64,000 bases of DNA from Amphiduros pacificus. Lineage: Eukaryota; Annelida; Polychaeta; Phyllodocida; Hesionidae. Both the position numbers and the translations under genes were made by a program. Below the pieces are notes generated by a model. The model saw only the letters and a program-made list of their open reading frames with translations. It did not search any database and was not told where the DNA came from. Shown here piece after piece: positions 35,498 through 55,017 of the stretch (its first letter is position 1; each line of letters starts with the position of its first letter). The stretch is from positions 45,953,725 through 46,017,724 of the forward strand of contig OX439003.1 in assembly GCA_949316495.1 (NCBI GenBank). Direction: 5' to 3'.

Positions 35498-38400
35498 TCA
35501 ATTGTTTATGACAGAACATTTAATTTGAAATTGAATCAGTGGGTGACAAACTGTAGGATTCCCTCTATAAACATTCAAGGTGCCATCTGTGAGGTTGAAC
35601 ACACCTGAAAATATAAGAAAACTTGTTTTATTTGTGTCAGGAAATTCAATTAGTAATAATTCTGACATTGTGCTTTTTATTCGAAGTGAGCCATGCACAA
35701 GATTTAGTTTATTAAAGGTCGTAACCTCTCTATTTCCACTCGTTTATTAAAGATGTATTGTTCTTTTAAGTGATGGTTGACTCTGGTGGCTCTTTGTTAG
35801 ATAATATTACAACATGTCATGTATCAGTGGCTAACAATTATATGGTGTAATCAAAAATATAGTTGACTGACCATACTATCTACACCTTGAAAGGATATCA
35901 CAAGCGAGAGGATTTCAAAATCATCAATTTATGTTCAGATCAAAAGAAAAGGCATTTCAGGACAGAACGGAAAGAGCAGATCATGTTGTCATTTCTATCT
36001 AAGTACAACAACCTAAATGACTTTCGTTAAACTACCAATAACAAGAGCTAGTTCCTGTAATTAGCAACTATCAGAAATAAATCACCACAGTCTTTAATGT
36101 TCAGTTTACACCTTTATCTGCAAGACAACTGCTTTGACTGCAAATGACCGGAAGAACAGTAACTCTTTAAATAGCATAAGATCTGGTGGCAAGACAAATG
36201 CGAAGTCTACATCACAATATACGTGTATATAATACTTGATATAATGATTTTAAAATACTCCACCTATGGCAGCAGTGGATAGGTCATCTGGCGAGAGGCT
36301 TTCTCTGTAGATGGGGTAGATGTCTTGCTTGTTGCCCAGGATCCCGAGGATGTCTTCCTCACACTCTGGGGGACTACACTGTGTTAGGCTCCTCAACCTC
36401 TCAAGGCGGACCTCAGAACTATTATGCGGATACTGGTTAACACAGAGTTTCTGGTATCTGAAGCATGAATTAGAATTTTATCAGATTTTCAGAGAATAGA
36501 TCAGAGTTCTACTGACATCTTGAAACCTTATGTATTTATAACAAGGTTTACTTATTTTGTTAAATTGTACATTCAAATAGTCATATGACAACTCATTTTA
36601 GATTAAATCCATATTTATTAACTTTACACTGAGGAACATTGCCAACACGCATTATCATTTATATGAGTATTTACTTTATATAAACAGTGATAGATAGCAA
36701 GAAAAAATTATTTATTAAATAGTTTTCATAAACAAGTGTCAATGTTACTCTTTATAAAAAAATTCTTCATCTATTTCTTTTTTAATTAAGATATGATTTT
36801 CTCAATATATGTTAAAACATTAAGTTTAAAATGTTTTCCATTTTTAACTTGGAGGAAATGAAAGTTTATACTGCTAAAAATAGACTGCCACTCCAACTGA
36901 GAATATTTAATATGTTAAATGTACCATGGTAAGATTATTGAGAAGTAAGTAATTGAAAGATTCAAATGGTACATTATAGAATAATGCAAAAATTATTATC
37001 TCATGGATATTGCCCAGGATATATTCAGTTTTATTTCACTCACAAATTTGTATGAAAATGAATTTTGTTCACGGAGACAGTTCCAATGAGGGTACCCGTG
37101 TCTGTGCCATACATTTCTATGGATGCCAGATGCGCGATTCCATCTACCATCTGTCCAAGATTTAATGTAAAGCCACACCCTATTGCTGCAATGAAGAATG
37201 GTTGTTATATCAATATTATTATATTTATATTTGACCTTCCTTAACGAACATCCTTATAAATTAGATTAAATTGTCTTTGGTTTCTTATGGGGACTATTTT
37301 TTTGCGGAGAAAGTACTAGGGTTGGGAGCATAGCCGTTTACGGATCTCAACTTACTAAAACGGTTCTTTATAAAATAAATACCACAGGACACAACTAGAA
37401 ATATGACTGATATGATTGATTCTGAAGATTGACTTGGATAGTGTGAACGTTGCGATAGTAGAATAAATAGCCTGATGTTTTACGGGAATCAATACAGTTT
37501 AATTGGGTTCTTTAATTGGGTTATACATTGTAGCTATAATGCCATAATAACTGCTTTTGGCATTTTTAAAACGTTAGTGTACATTTGGAGTAGATAATTG
37601 AAACCTTTATCTACATAATCAGTGGAAATAGGGGAACATTTTATACGCCATATGCTAAGGTCATGAACCAAATTGTCGTCATATTCTTCAAGTTGTGGTC
37701 TCAAATGGTGTCATAAGACACAATGAATTGGCAGCATCACACATTGCATCTTTGATCCTATGGCGTCACTACTTCATGGTTTGTCAAATAAACCAAATAT
37801 TCCATTAACGGTTCATTCCATTTCATCTTAAGCCTTTCGTTAGTCTACATTTATATCAATAACTATATACCCACTGGAGACACACCCTTCTTTAGGAGCA
37901 AGTTAAATATGCCTCTTTCTATCAATCCTCCCATCAACGATAGTTATTAGAAAACGCAAATCACACTCATATCCGTCTACATTTGCATATCTAATTATTA
38001 TAAGCATAAGTAACTGTGATGGTAAATATATTATTAACCTAATTATATGACACTTACGTGGAGACTTCTTTATTACCTCTTCTGCGTCTTCTATGCTTTT
38101 GGCATTAAGGATAGCTCGAGTCAGGAAACGTCGAGCTGTCAAACATAATTGAGAGGAACATGAGGTTGTAAGTATTCCGAAAGAGAGATATAAGTTTTCT
38201 TACAAAATCAATATTCATTTAATTTAAAGTTCAAAACTAAAAGGCATATATAAATGTAATAGTATTTAATGTCAATGCTAAATGGCAGGTGGTGTTCAAA
38301 TCCCTTATGAGAGAAGTACTTCGGCCGTGATGTATATGTGAGAGATGGGCCAGTGCTACTGAGTGACTTCTCATTCCAGCCTGCGCTCAATGAATGGTTA

Positions 38401-41400
38401 TCAAAGTGATCGTCAATGTGGTAATACAAAAGAAAGATCACATTTCAAAAGGAGAAGGGCATTAGCCCCCCTATGACAGGCTAATTTTTCAACTGATATA
38501 AAGGTTGTACTGAAATGCAAACAAATCAAACATTATTTGTGGAAAGATAACTGGAACAAAGATTGAATCATGATTATTACTCCGGTGTCTGAAATCATGT
38601 AAGCTTGATAAAGGCATTATGGCCGCAAATTATATTGGCATCTTTACATATAAAGTGTTTATTTGGTTTTATGCTACTTCAACATTATCATGACGAGTAC
38701 AAATGAAAAGTATGTTTTCATTCAGCTTTAACCAATCAATTATATGATTCATTATTTCTTTATGAATACTAATGTTATATACTCACATATCCAGATGGTG
38801 AAAGTTTCTAGTATAGTTATATGAATAGCACTGTACACCAAGTCATGCCATTCATGCCGCCCAGATGGCAGACTAATCACGTCACATGTTTGCACTGATG
38901 CTATAATTTTAGGATGATTGTCATCAAACACATAACCATACACACCCCCCCGCTCTTGGTTAGAGCGCAAACCAATTAGCACCAGCTTTTCTATAGTGAC
39001 ACAAAGGTTGTGGGTCCGATCCGCAGCCATGCCAAGATTGAACGTACTCAAACAAACATACAAACAAACATACAAACAAACTACTCACGTATTCTGTTTG
39101 CACTGATTGTGTAATGCTCTAGATGATTGCCGCCATGCACTAAGCCACGGTGGTTGTATCCAAATGAATTCCCGGGAATCATGCCTGAAATTGTAAACCC
39201 TCTCTTTTGACTTTCTTTTAGATAATTATAAATACTATGATATACACAAAGTAGCCTACCAATTAAAGTCCACGGCACCAATAGCACCACCTTTAATATC
39301 ATTTAGTGATTCTTATAGTCCACTGACTTTTGCGGCTTCAGATTGAAAAAGGCGAATATCGTATATTTAGATAAATACAAACCACTTACATGTTTATGAA
39401 AGGTGTGTTTTCTACATGTGTGACAAAATACATATTGTAACCAATATCGTGACATAATGGACAAATACATATCAATTTTAAACCAAGATAAAGACCATGC
39501 AAATTTCAATCAGACTAATAAATATATACTTGCTGTTCATATTAGTAATACTATATTGTGATCCCTTTTGAAGAGAATGAAGGTTTAAAAATAAAGGGAC
39601 AAAAGTGAAAAGGTACACAATTGGTATGTAGCAATTTATGTTATTGAAATGATCTATTACGAATATATGATGAAACCTCAGTTCCAGATTGGTTGGCACA
39701 ATAACACTAATCAGTTTTGATTTTGTCAAAACATGGTTTTATTCACAATACTAGTATTGTATGGAAAGAATAGCAATAAGTTTAGACTCATTAGTGCAAT
39801 CCATGTATAAGGGTCCAGAAACATGACACAGTTCAGGAATTATCTTGAAGCATGCTATACGTGTCAGGCTCGTTAGAGATCTTTAGGCAATTTACAACCA
39901 ATGTTCAGTAACCACGTTTGAGAGTTTTCACAGTTTGGATGTCACTATCATAAATAATTCCATAAATGCATTCGTGACCCTATTCAACTGTTTAATCCCC
40001 ACGCTTGTTCCTGACTCTAATATTTCACCTCCAAAGTCAGGTATGTTATCTTGTGGGAAAAACACGCCATGACCTGGATATGCTTCAGGTAAACACACAA
40101 TCTTGAAACAAGAACAATGTTTGTATCTGCCACAGCTTTGACTGTTTCTTCCTGACGTTTAATTCAAACTATATAAAGAATATAAATAAAAGATAGACAT
40201 AGATCTTACAGCTTGGTGGGCGTTTTTGCATGAAACCCCACGCCACCTTAATACCTTAGATCCATCATGTATATATGAAGGACAAGCTCGTTCTAGAGTA
40301 TGCTAATGTAGTTATTCATATTTCAAAGGAAATAGAATAAAATAATCTACCTTTTCATATTTTAAAGGAAAAAGTAATTATCACAGTTTATGCAAATATT
40401 GAAATAACTTCATTTGTGACAAGCTTAAGGGTAGCCTAAAAAATCTCTTTAGGGCCTAACACGTAATCGAACGACCTTCAACTTTTAATTTTTATACAAG
40501 AATTGTTGGTACTGAGGTTCATATTTTGTTGACGCAGATTTTAGGACAGTATCTAAATTGTATTATATCTATACTTCCCAGTCCAATGCAATCATGCGTA
40601 TTTGACATAAATACCCGCAACCCAAACTGGCCAAATTAATCAAGATAAAACGCAACCTCGTTCAAACAATTGTACGCATCATAAGTTATGAATATAACAC
40701 ACATTTGTCATAATTGTTTGTGAAATTGTTTAGTCCTAACCTGGATATGTATATGCCACAAAATGTTCCAGCAGTTTCCCCTCAGTGGTGGTGATATGTG
40801 CAGACAGCATGAAACCACCGTCCACAATGTCCTCAGGAACATCCTCGTTATGGGCCAGGAATGCCTAAAACAAAGATCCTATTTAACCACTTTAGCCCTG
40901 TATAACAGTCACTATTCCCTGATACCAAACTGGAGTAACCACCTGTAGAATATAATGTGAGCATTGAAATGTAATGACAGACCTGATCTTTGCCTTTAAG
41001 AAGGATGGTTGTGCAACCCTCTGAAGGAAGGCGAGATGTAGGATCGTGTTGCTGTCTGTAGAGCATCTCAAACTCATACTGAATGTGCATGAGAAATATC
41101 TGAAATTGTACAAATAAAAAAAAGATTATATTTAACTCAAAACACTCTTTTCCGAACAAACTTTGGAAATGGAGCTTAAACAATTATATACTTATTGGAT
41201 ATAAATGTCAAAGGAAAAGGCCAACAGGACACATTTTGGATACACACATGTTTGAACTGCATTTGAGCTCCATCCGCAATTCCATGGAGCTCCTGTAGGT
41301 ACTGTGGAAATGTGGTTTGGGAAACAGAGAGATAGCCCTGGTAGTATTCCTCGCCCTCCACTGTATCTAGCATGGGCAAGTACCTCTCTTGTAGGGATGT

Positions 41401-43290
41401 ATTGTTCTTGAAATATGATTGGATTCTTTCCTGGAAGGTCCAACCCTAAAACAAAAGTTCTTCAGGGTACTATAACATAAATATATCTCGATCTATCACA
41501 AATATAGCTTTATAGAAAAACAGATCATCAGTGAGAATGAGTGACATAGCGCATGTAACGGGTTTATAGCAGTGGGAGGAGCGGACTTCCAGAAAGCACC
41601 CTGCAGAGCACTTTCAGTGACAGAGATTCAGCATTTTTAGGCAAATCCAATACCCTGGGACATTTTAATGGCTGAGGTGGAAACAATCAAATGGACCCAA
41701 GTTCTGTCATGTATTACTAATAGAATTATCCAAATAGTAAAAGGGATCATAGGCCATTTTAATGATTGGCCACTTTTAGTGATGTGTTTCATAGACATAT
41801 TCATGAAAGGATTTCACTAACTTCCTCATATTGTTCAGAAAAATCAAATACATGAGATTTTTTAGAAATACATCAGCTACTAAATGTTATAACCCAATTG
41901 ACTCTACATTCAATACATTTTTTATTATATTTTTTTTAATCATTTCTATTCATGACTAATTCTTTTTTAGGTATTATTATGATAAGAGCAACTTATTGCT
42001 GATTATTTTCTGAAATTAGATTAATATTCAATTTATCTAATACCTCAAAAATAAATGTGAGGTCAAATTAAAGTCCGTCAATTTGTCACTTTTGTAACCC
42101 TACCGATTTAAGCTATTTTTAATCATTTTAGCTTCATTATAAATCTTGAAATTGACGGACCTTTTTTAAATTTCTTTTTAGTATTAATGTGTTTTTCTGT
42201 GCAGTATTCTATATATTTTCATAAACTAACCCCCAATAAGCTAGCATTTTTATATTATTTAAAAAAAACTGCTCTCAAATTGTTAATTATGAACAGATTT
42301 TGATGAATAAGGACTCTACGAGCTGGTATTTGAAAGATGTAGATGATAGGATAATAAAACATGCAGATAATTTCGTGGAAATAGGCTTTCTATTTTCAAG
42401 GTCATTGAAAGGTCACTTCAAGGTCACTGGCAATATTTGATCAAAATAGCCTAAGAAGGTTGTAATTCGATCACATATCATTTGTAGATGTATTCTGAGT
42501 AGTAATAAAGTTATATCCCTATGTCTGCCATTTCAAGTGATGGTATGCAGCACCTCTGTATGTCCCACCTAATGATAAAAACGTCATCAGTTTGTGTGCA
42601 CGTGCTTCTGATCATCATGTAAGCATGTTGTGAAACCTTCTACATTTTAATTTCAAATATATACACACATATAAACGCATATGCATATTAACACACGTGA
42701 TATAAAAACACAAGTTCAAAAACGTACATATGTCAAAAATGTCAAAAAGAAAAATAATGAGAAAAATACACCAGTGAGAGTTACTTTTCAATTCACGTGA
42801 TAAGAAATATATTTATTTATTTTTAAATATGAGGGCATTATTTATGGTTTATACAAAGTCAAATATTAATAATTTCAAAAGACAAATAAACAAAATGAGA
42901 TCAAATCACATACAAAAAGCCAGGTGAACATTCAATTCACTCCATAATCAGGGTAGCATACTAAATTTTATATTTTATTAAAGACAGTTCATTATCCATC
43001 TGTGGATATGATGTATCTATCCCAGCTTAAAACACAGTAGAGGTTAAAAGTACATTCAAAGTAATCGTTAAACAGTTTTATTGAGTTTCAAAAAGAAAGA
43101 ATGAAATATTTGCAAAATTGAAAAATGCAATAAAAGCAGAACTTATTGTCATGAGGGATAATCTTTTTATAGAAAAATATAAGAATACCATTTGTTTTCC
43201 AATATCATAATGTGTCCCTCTGGTGTAAATAACAGGTAAGGTGTTCTGTTGAAATCTGGATCCCATCATTACCACTTGGATAGTCACCAT
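35498..43290 (-). CDS. C45 family amidohydrolase/acyltransferase (tan-like), complete
   Basis: Nine phase-consistent exons: 43290-43189, 41445-41248, 41099-40983, 40864-40741, 39184-39089, 38135-38058, 37179-37044, 36457-36264 and 35604-35498. They give 383 aa, matching the usual size (Drosophila tan is about 387). Family marks are the N-terminal RGTHYDIGKQMG, the autocatalytic Gly-Cys junction EGCTT (Cys129), then FLAHNEDV, AYTYPGMIPGNSFGYNHRGL, FHTN and the C-terminal VYRGNP. These Ntn hydrolases self-cleave before the cysteine, which becomes the N-terminal nucleophile. The known fungal enzyme makes penicillins, and insect tan frees dopamine and histamine from beta-alanyl conjugates. The substrate here is unknown; amine-conjugate hydrolysis is an inference. 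There is no signal peptide, so it is probably cytosolic. The true ATG is 43290; the frame extends upstream only by a non-ATG codon. Confidence 0.94.
38270..38505 (+). mobile_element. tRNA-derived SINE, family 2
   Basis: Degraded B-box 'GTGTTCAAATCCC', then body and 3' part ('aaaggagaagggcattagcc', 'caactgatataaaggttgta') as in the family-2 copies. It lies in the fifth intron of the C45 gene. Confidence 0.6.
38940..39082 (+). mobile_element. tRNA-derived SINE head, family 1
   Basis: 'gttagagcgcaaaccaatta' and 'ggttgtgggtccgatcc' match the tRNA-like head of the copy at 45027-45341. It ends in a (CAAA)n-type tail that stops within about 8 bp of the 5' splice site of the fifth C45 exon. Confidence 0.7.
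39890..40080. repeat. Unclassified interspersed repeat, copy 1
   Basis: 'ttcaactgtttaatcccca' and 'ttcctgactctaatatttcac' have close parallels at 45800-45865 and 46965-47130. It lies in the fourth C45 intron. No coding or terminal-repeat signal. Confidence 0.65.
41446..43188. other. First intron of the C45 gene
   Basis: 1.7 kb, AT-rich, with no exon, repeat array or RNA gene recognised. Confidence 0.6.
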
Positions 43291-45026
43291 GCAAGCAAAT
43301 GCCAAACTCACCACAGTGTCCTAGTTGATTTGATATATAAATGGTTCAAAAGTGTAACCTTAATTGTCGTGTTCAAGTCTTTTTAGGCGTCCTTTAGATA
43401 AGATTTCCATTACTGGTGTTCGACTGACCTACTTACTACACATATCTCAATTCTGAATTACATTCACTGATGGCAATAGGATGAGGGTAACCTTCATCAC
43501 AAACAGAAAGAGGGTCAAGGAACTGACAGAGTCAGTGAAACTTTTAATTATCTTAAAACAATAGTACTACAGTTACTAATAGAAATGATAATGATAATAA
43601 TATTAAAAAACGATGCTTATAGTTGAGGTCTGCAGGGCTGTAGGGCCAAAACAGATAACAGAGAATCTAAAAATAACTTTACTAGATTCAAACGTGAAAC
43701 CCAATACGCCAGAATAGACCACTGAATTGCAGAGTAAGAAACATGGGGAATCTGAAAAGCTAAGATAGTGTAGAAATGGCGTGATCAATGCAATTTTAAT
43801 TCTCCCTTTACTCATATACAACTAAAGGGATGAAAGCTTAAATCACAACCTTGGATGAGATCATTTTTATTCCACGTACAAAGTTATCATTTTTACTTTT
43901 ATGAACTTGAGGTGTGGATATTTCTGATCTGTGCCATCCAATCCTTAAATTCAGTGTTTCAAAACTTAACTTAGCCTTACCTTAATTAATATTTCGGCCA
44001 AATCTGAGATCACTTGTACAAAAATCCAAAAAGCCTGTGATTCAATTGAGGGAATGATGGAAATCAATAGTGTCCCAAACAATATCATAATCCTGTGCTC
44101 AGTGGGGTGTGACAATGCCTTGTAGTTCTTTGCAAATATTATGAGCAATTATACACCAGGGGTGCAAAATTTGTAAGTTTTCTTTGGAATGATATTATTT
44201 ACATGGTGTTTCACCACACAACCACCGGTTTTCTTATTTCCCTTGGAACACAATTTTCAACTCCATCAAAGAAATATATTTAAAAGGCATAAGGTAAAGT
44301 TTTCACTTTTTAAGAAAGCTTTGATGTCTAATCATTGAATGGATAATATCCATTAAATTTTAGGATGTACATAAGTATTTTTGATCTGATTTTAAACATC
44401 AGATTGACATAAATGTGGTGCAAGAGCTTTCATGCCCTTAGTTTATATTTATAGTAATGCTATATATAGACACATGGCTGAGATCAAACCTATCTTTATC
44501 ATTTGGTTTGCAGACAGCTCATGGGAAGAAACATGCCACAGTTGGTAAAGGATGTGCCAGACAAAAGTAAGTCATTGACTTTTCACATGTCTGAAGAATA
44601 CAAATTCCTGTTTGCCAGACAAAATAAGCAATTTACCAGACGTCTCATGACCCTTTCAATATGATCGGAAACATCAAGAACACCACAACCGTACATTCAA
44701 CCCTGAGGTTCTTACCATCAGTCAGGCAGGTTGTCAGAAACTCCAATATAACAGTGACTTTGACGGACAAAGCTTTACCAGTGGTGTTTCATGCGGGAGA
44801 ATAGTCTGGGAGGAAACAAACCAGATACCCTATATGTCATATCACGAGCAGTCATCCAGCAGACCAGATCACAATGACATGATCCAGCATGCAACAACAT
44901 CTTGCTATAAATTCTGCACTGTGCTAGCTGACTGGAACATGCATATAACTGCACAACTGCCCAGACCTGAAAGACATGGCAACATGCCACACATCAATGA
45001 ATTGTCAATACAAATCAACACAATGA

Positions 45027-45341
45027 TTTTGTTTGTTTGGGGTTTTACATCACTTTCAACATTATTTCAGTCATTTCGTGATGAGACCTACTTGTAGCAG
45101 ATATAGTGCTGCCTCACTGGATTGTCATATCGCAGGTCCTTGAAATGACAACCCACCCAGTCACAGATTTACAAGGACAATGGGTTAACCCTTTGGGCAT
45201 GGGCCTCAGCTCAGATGGGAAATTGTATCATGAGATCAATCTCGGCACGGCCGGGGTTCGAACCCACGACCTTTGGATCACAACAGAGGAACTGGTGCTA
45301 ATAAACTGGCGCTCTAACCAACTGCGCCACGGCCCGTGACC
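45027..45341 (-). mobile_element. tRNA-derived SINE, family 1 (near full length)
   Basis: Read on the minus strand: a tRNA-like head with A-box 'GTGGCGCAGTTGGTTAGAG' and B-box 'GGGTTCGAACCCC', a 200-bp body, and a tail 'gtaaaaccccaaacaaacaaa'-like. This is the reference copy for the fragments at 34887-35000 and 38940-39082. It is not a tRNA gene, because the boxes are too far apart and a SINE body follows. Confidence 0.85.
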
Positions 45342-45799
45342 CCTCAACAAAATGAATAATGGTGAGCAGGTATACCTTCAATGGAAACCATAGGCATCCC
45401 AAGATTGAGATGCTTGTCTGTGGGAACACATGTGACCGCGACAAACCTGAACAACGCACCCCAGTCTCACAAGACGAGAAACTGGTGCTAACAAGGGGGG
45501 CTCCTCTTCATACCAGTGAGAGGCATATCACTATTAAATGATATTAAATGATATGAATCAGAAATTTATCGCCAGTTGTTAAGTGCAGGACAGGACTCAA
45601 GTAAAACCAGAACCTTTGATTGTGCATTTATGAGTGTTTCTTTCTCTTGTTTCTTTATCTTATAAGTGGAATGATTTGATATATTTCTATCAGATGTTCA
45701 TAACAGGATTGTTTTGAAATTGAAACCATACTGCTCTCAAGAGGAAAATGAGAAGCAGTCATACCCAAACCCACCTAACAGGTCCAGTGTGTCGAGCAA

Positions 45800-45865
45800 T
45801 CACGGAACCTTTTTAATCCCCATGACTGTTCCTTACTCCAGTGTTTCACCTGTTTATACAGATAA
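45800..45865. repeat. Unclassified interspersed repeat, copy 2 (short)
   Basis: 'tttttaatccccatgactgt' and 'ttactccagtgtttcacct' match the repeat at 39890-40080. Confidence 0.6.
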
Positions 45866-46964
45866 ATAAAAAAAAAAACATGTCGTGCAGATTTGAATTG
45901 TTGTTTAGAATTTCCTGGAAGAGTGACAATTCTGTGGGCGTTTGGATAGAAAAGGTATGGATGCAAAGAAAGATTATGACAAAGAACACGTTTCATTTGA
46001 TTATGTTAAATTTCAGCTTGTGTATTGCCAGAAAAACTGCTGCTATTGACTAAATATATATATACCTTCCCTGGAATTAAAATGATTATCCATTTGTAAT
46101 ACGAAAACTGGACTGAATAAATTTGAAATTTGTGTACTGTATATATATCCAATAAAACGTTTTTCTACTTACTGTAGTAGTAGTATGGAGCGATATGACA
46201 CAGGTGGTTTGGTCACTGATGGTGTCTCACATTTATTCACAGAGGAAATAGAGTTGGACGGTTATAATCCTTATATAAATCTATACAGAAAGTAGCAGCT
46301 GGCACCGGACTAAATGGCACACTGTAAGCAACCTGGTAAGTAACATATCCATATGCTGGGTTACTCTCTCCTTCAAACACACTATTTATCTTGGAACATT
46401 ATCGAGAAGTGTCACCATTAAACACTAGACACACTAGACACTGGGTAGACACTGAGTAGACACCGAGTAGAGTGAATGTGTTGTATGAATTGATAGATAT
46501 TATACATGGCACAAAATGTTTAGATGTAATTTATGATATCACTGTAAAGCTTAAATGTTTTTATTTCTTGTATCAATTCTTCTCTTTTATGTACATACAC
46601 TATTTATTGCCATGTTTTTTATGTGTGAATACAGATATTATTAGACATGGCCCTGTCTGAAGCCCAGTATCAGCTTTCTCTACATACTTAATAAACCAAA
46701 GTTTCTCCGTGTGTTTAATGCTAAGCCACATTATACAAACCTAATATTAATTCAATTTGATAGGTGGTTCGACTTCAACCATGAGAGTTAAGTCTTCAAT
46801 GTGAAGTACAAGCTTCAATATGAAGATATAACCTGTAAAATGACGAACCAATCTGAAATATGACGATTCAATATGTAATATGAAGTTACAATATGCATTA
46901 TCTAAGTACAATCTTTAATATAAGGAACCGATTTGTAAGAGATTCTGATGCAATATTCGACAAA

Positions 46965-47130
46965 CTTACAACCATCGTGTATTTAATGCTTTCATAACTT
47001 GGCTATCACTATCACAAATGATTTTATTGATTGCGAATGCATTCGCCTCTCCCCCCTTTTCAACTTTTTAACCCCCCACGATTGTTCCTTACTCCATTGT
47101 TTCACATTTAAGGCCAGGTATATTGGCTAA
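46965..47130. repeat. Unclassified interspersed repeat, copy 3
   Basis: 'ttcaactttttaacccccca' and 'ttccttactccattgtttcac', with upstream parallels to copy 1 ('ggctatcactatcacaaat'). Confidence 0.65.
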
Positions 47131-47615
47131 TGGAGAAATCAGTCCATTAGTGACAATGTATTAAGTCAGAAATCAGACATTCTGTGCCATGATTCAATAC
47201 GCATATCTTTGAAAACTTTCCTCAAGATTTATCTCCCTTTTTATTGTGAATATTTCTTAAGAATTCACTATATTTTCTAACACCAAAAACAATGTTTTGT
47301 TATGCAGCCATATTAGGTATTTGATTCAATAACAGATATCACTTCTTTGTGATATTTACCAATATTTCTTTTTCATATCTTGTTTGCAGCATGTACAAAT
47401 ATTTTAATTATTCTGTTTATGGATACCAGTTATCTCTCTGTCACGCCTCAATATAAAGTATCCGTTTCCATATTGTTGTGTGGTTAAATATTTGTTTCGT
47501 GCTCATTTTATTTAATAATGTGACTATAGTCTTACACATTATTATCTAGTCAATACTTTTATGTTTTTACCATTTTAGGCAATAAATGACCTTAGCGGTT
47601 GTTGTGCTTTTATGT

Positions 47616-47755
47616 TATTCATTCATTCATTCATTCATTCATTCATTCATTCATTCATTCATTCATTCATTCATTCATTCATTCATTCATTCATTCATTC
47701 ATTCATTCATTCATTCATTCATTCATTCATTCATTCATTCATTCATTCATTCATT
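47616..47755. repeat. (ATTC)n tetranucleotide microsatellite
   Basis: About 34 perfect ATTC units. It gives spurious His-Ser-Phe-Ile frames. Confidence 0.98.
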
Positions 47756-48236
47756 ATGTGACTTGCCCCAATAACAAGTTACACAATAGCATACAATATC
47801 CATAATGGCACCGGATCGTGCCACATTAAAAGAGTATCATAACAAATAAACTAGATTTTCTACTTCTGGTTGTGATGTAGGTATATGGGCTTGAGGGGTA
47901 ATTGTTATATGATTATTACCACTATAATGGTAATTACCACTTAACTTCACAGAGTTTACTCATCAAGTCATAACGTGGACCACTTGTCTGAGACCTTGCC
48001 CCATATCTCAAGTTATGAATAAACAAGGCCACAATTTACATTGCCTTGATGATGCCATCACGTGAATAGATCTCGTGTTTTCCCGTCTACTTCACAGCAA
48101 CAAATCGTAATGTCAAGGCTGTCACTGACCCCCAAGAAGCACTCAGACAAATTGCATTCATAATGAGACATGCTGGGTAGCGTGTTTGTAGGGGGCGCTA
48201 TGAGAGCAGTTCTCCTGAGTTGCTCAGTCTGCCACC

Positions 48237-54116
<5,880 letters not shown>

Positions 54117-54257
54117 CGAGTCTGGTAAACTCAAATGATGAACCGTTGCTAGTCTGAAAAACTGCTGGAGATTGAACTGATCAAGATTTCAAAATCTTGC
54201 TCTGAATGTGGAAACTCTGAAATGAAGTTGAATATTTTTCAGTTAACGGCGGAGTAG

Positions 54258-54397
54258 AATAAATGTAAACAGCTGTTAAGATATAAACATTTAAACTCAT
54301 TTAAATTATAGTTGTTTGACTATTAGCAGTTGAATGAACCTCTCAGACATATATATATATGTTGCAAGTAAATATGAATATTTGTGTTTGAAATAAA
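54258..54397 (+). terminator. Two candidate poly(A) signals for the beta-helix gene
   Basis: AATAAA at 54258-54263 and 54392-54397, 142 and 276 bp after the stop codon. Confidence 0.6.
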
Positions 54398-54526
54398 TCT
54401 GATTGCAATTGTTATGGAACTCTTTCATATATCCCAAAGTTAAAAATACGTGTGCTCTATAATTGAGTACGTCATTGCTCTGTTTTAGTGTTTATATATG
54501 TATGTGCAAGGGTAATCATGACGTTT

Positions 54527-54808
54527 GATTCACAATGCTTGAATCACAATGCTTGAATCACAATGCTTGAATCACAATGCTTGAATCACAATGCTTGAAT
54601 CACAATGCTTGAATCACAATGCTTAAATCACAATGCTTGAATCACAATGCTTGAATCACAATGCTTAAATCACAATGATTGAATCACAATGCTTGAATGA
54701 CAGTACTTGAATGACAGTGCTTGAATGACAGTGCTTGAATGACAGTGCTTCAATGGCAGTGCTTCAATGGCAATGCTTCAATGGCAATGCTTCAATCACA
54801 ATGCCTGA
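54527..54808. repeat. 14-bp minisatellite
   Basis: About twenty copies of tgaatcacaatgct, drifting at the right end to variants with 'gacagtgct' and 'ggcaatgct'. It lies between the beta-helix gene and the soluble ligand-binding-domain gene. Confidence 0.97.
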
Positions 54809-55017
54809 ATAATATGATAGCAAATTACAAGAAATGCACCTATACCTGGTGTAATCAAATGTAATATAGATGCGGAAAATATCACACTCTGCAGTACAGA
54901 AGGATGGCAGTACTGCAATGTATCATCTCTCCACCACAGTCCAATATCAAAAGTGAATGTTTCAGTCTGTGGAAGGTTGTCAATGATCCTATCTGATTAA
55001 TAGTGTGACCATTTCAG

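Larger units (their letters stand above)
43291..48236. other. Divergent intergenic region (4.9 kb)
   Basis: Lies between the C45 gene (minus) and the beta-helix gene (plus). It contains a family-1 SINE (45027-45341), two copies of the unclassified repeat, and the (ATTC)n tract at 47616-47755. The stretch 44.5-45.0 kb is less AT-rich and may be an old repeat, but no protein family is recognised. No gene called. Confidence 0.6.

Noticed and set aside
45240-45341. Possible tRNA gene on the minus strand
   Set aside because: A- and B-box motifs are present, but spacing is too long, no cloverleaf was drawn that closes well, and a SINE body and tail follow.
47586-47805. His-Ser-Phe-Ile repeat frame
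   Set aside because: Translation of the (ATTC)n microsatellite.
43291-48236. A gene in the 4.9-kb gap, especially 44.5-45.0 kb
   Set aside because: Frames are short, show no family motif and merge into SINE sequence.
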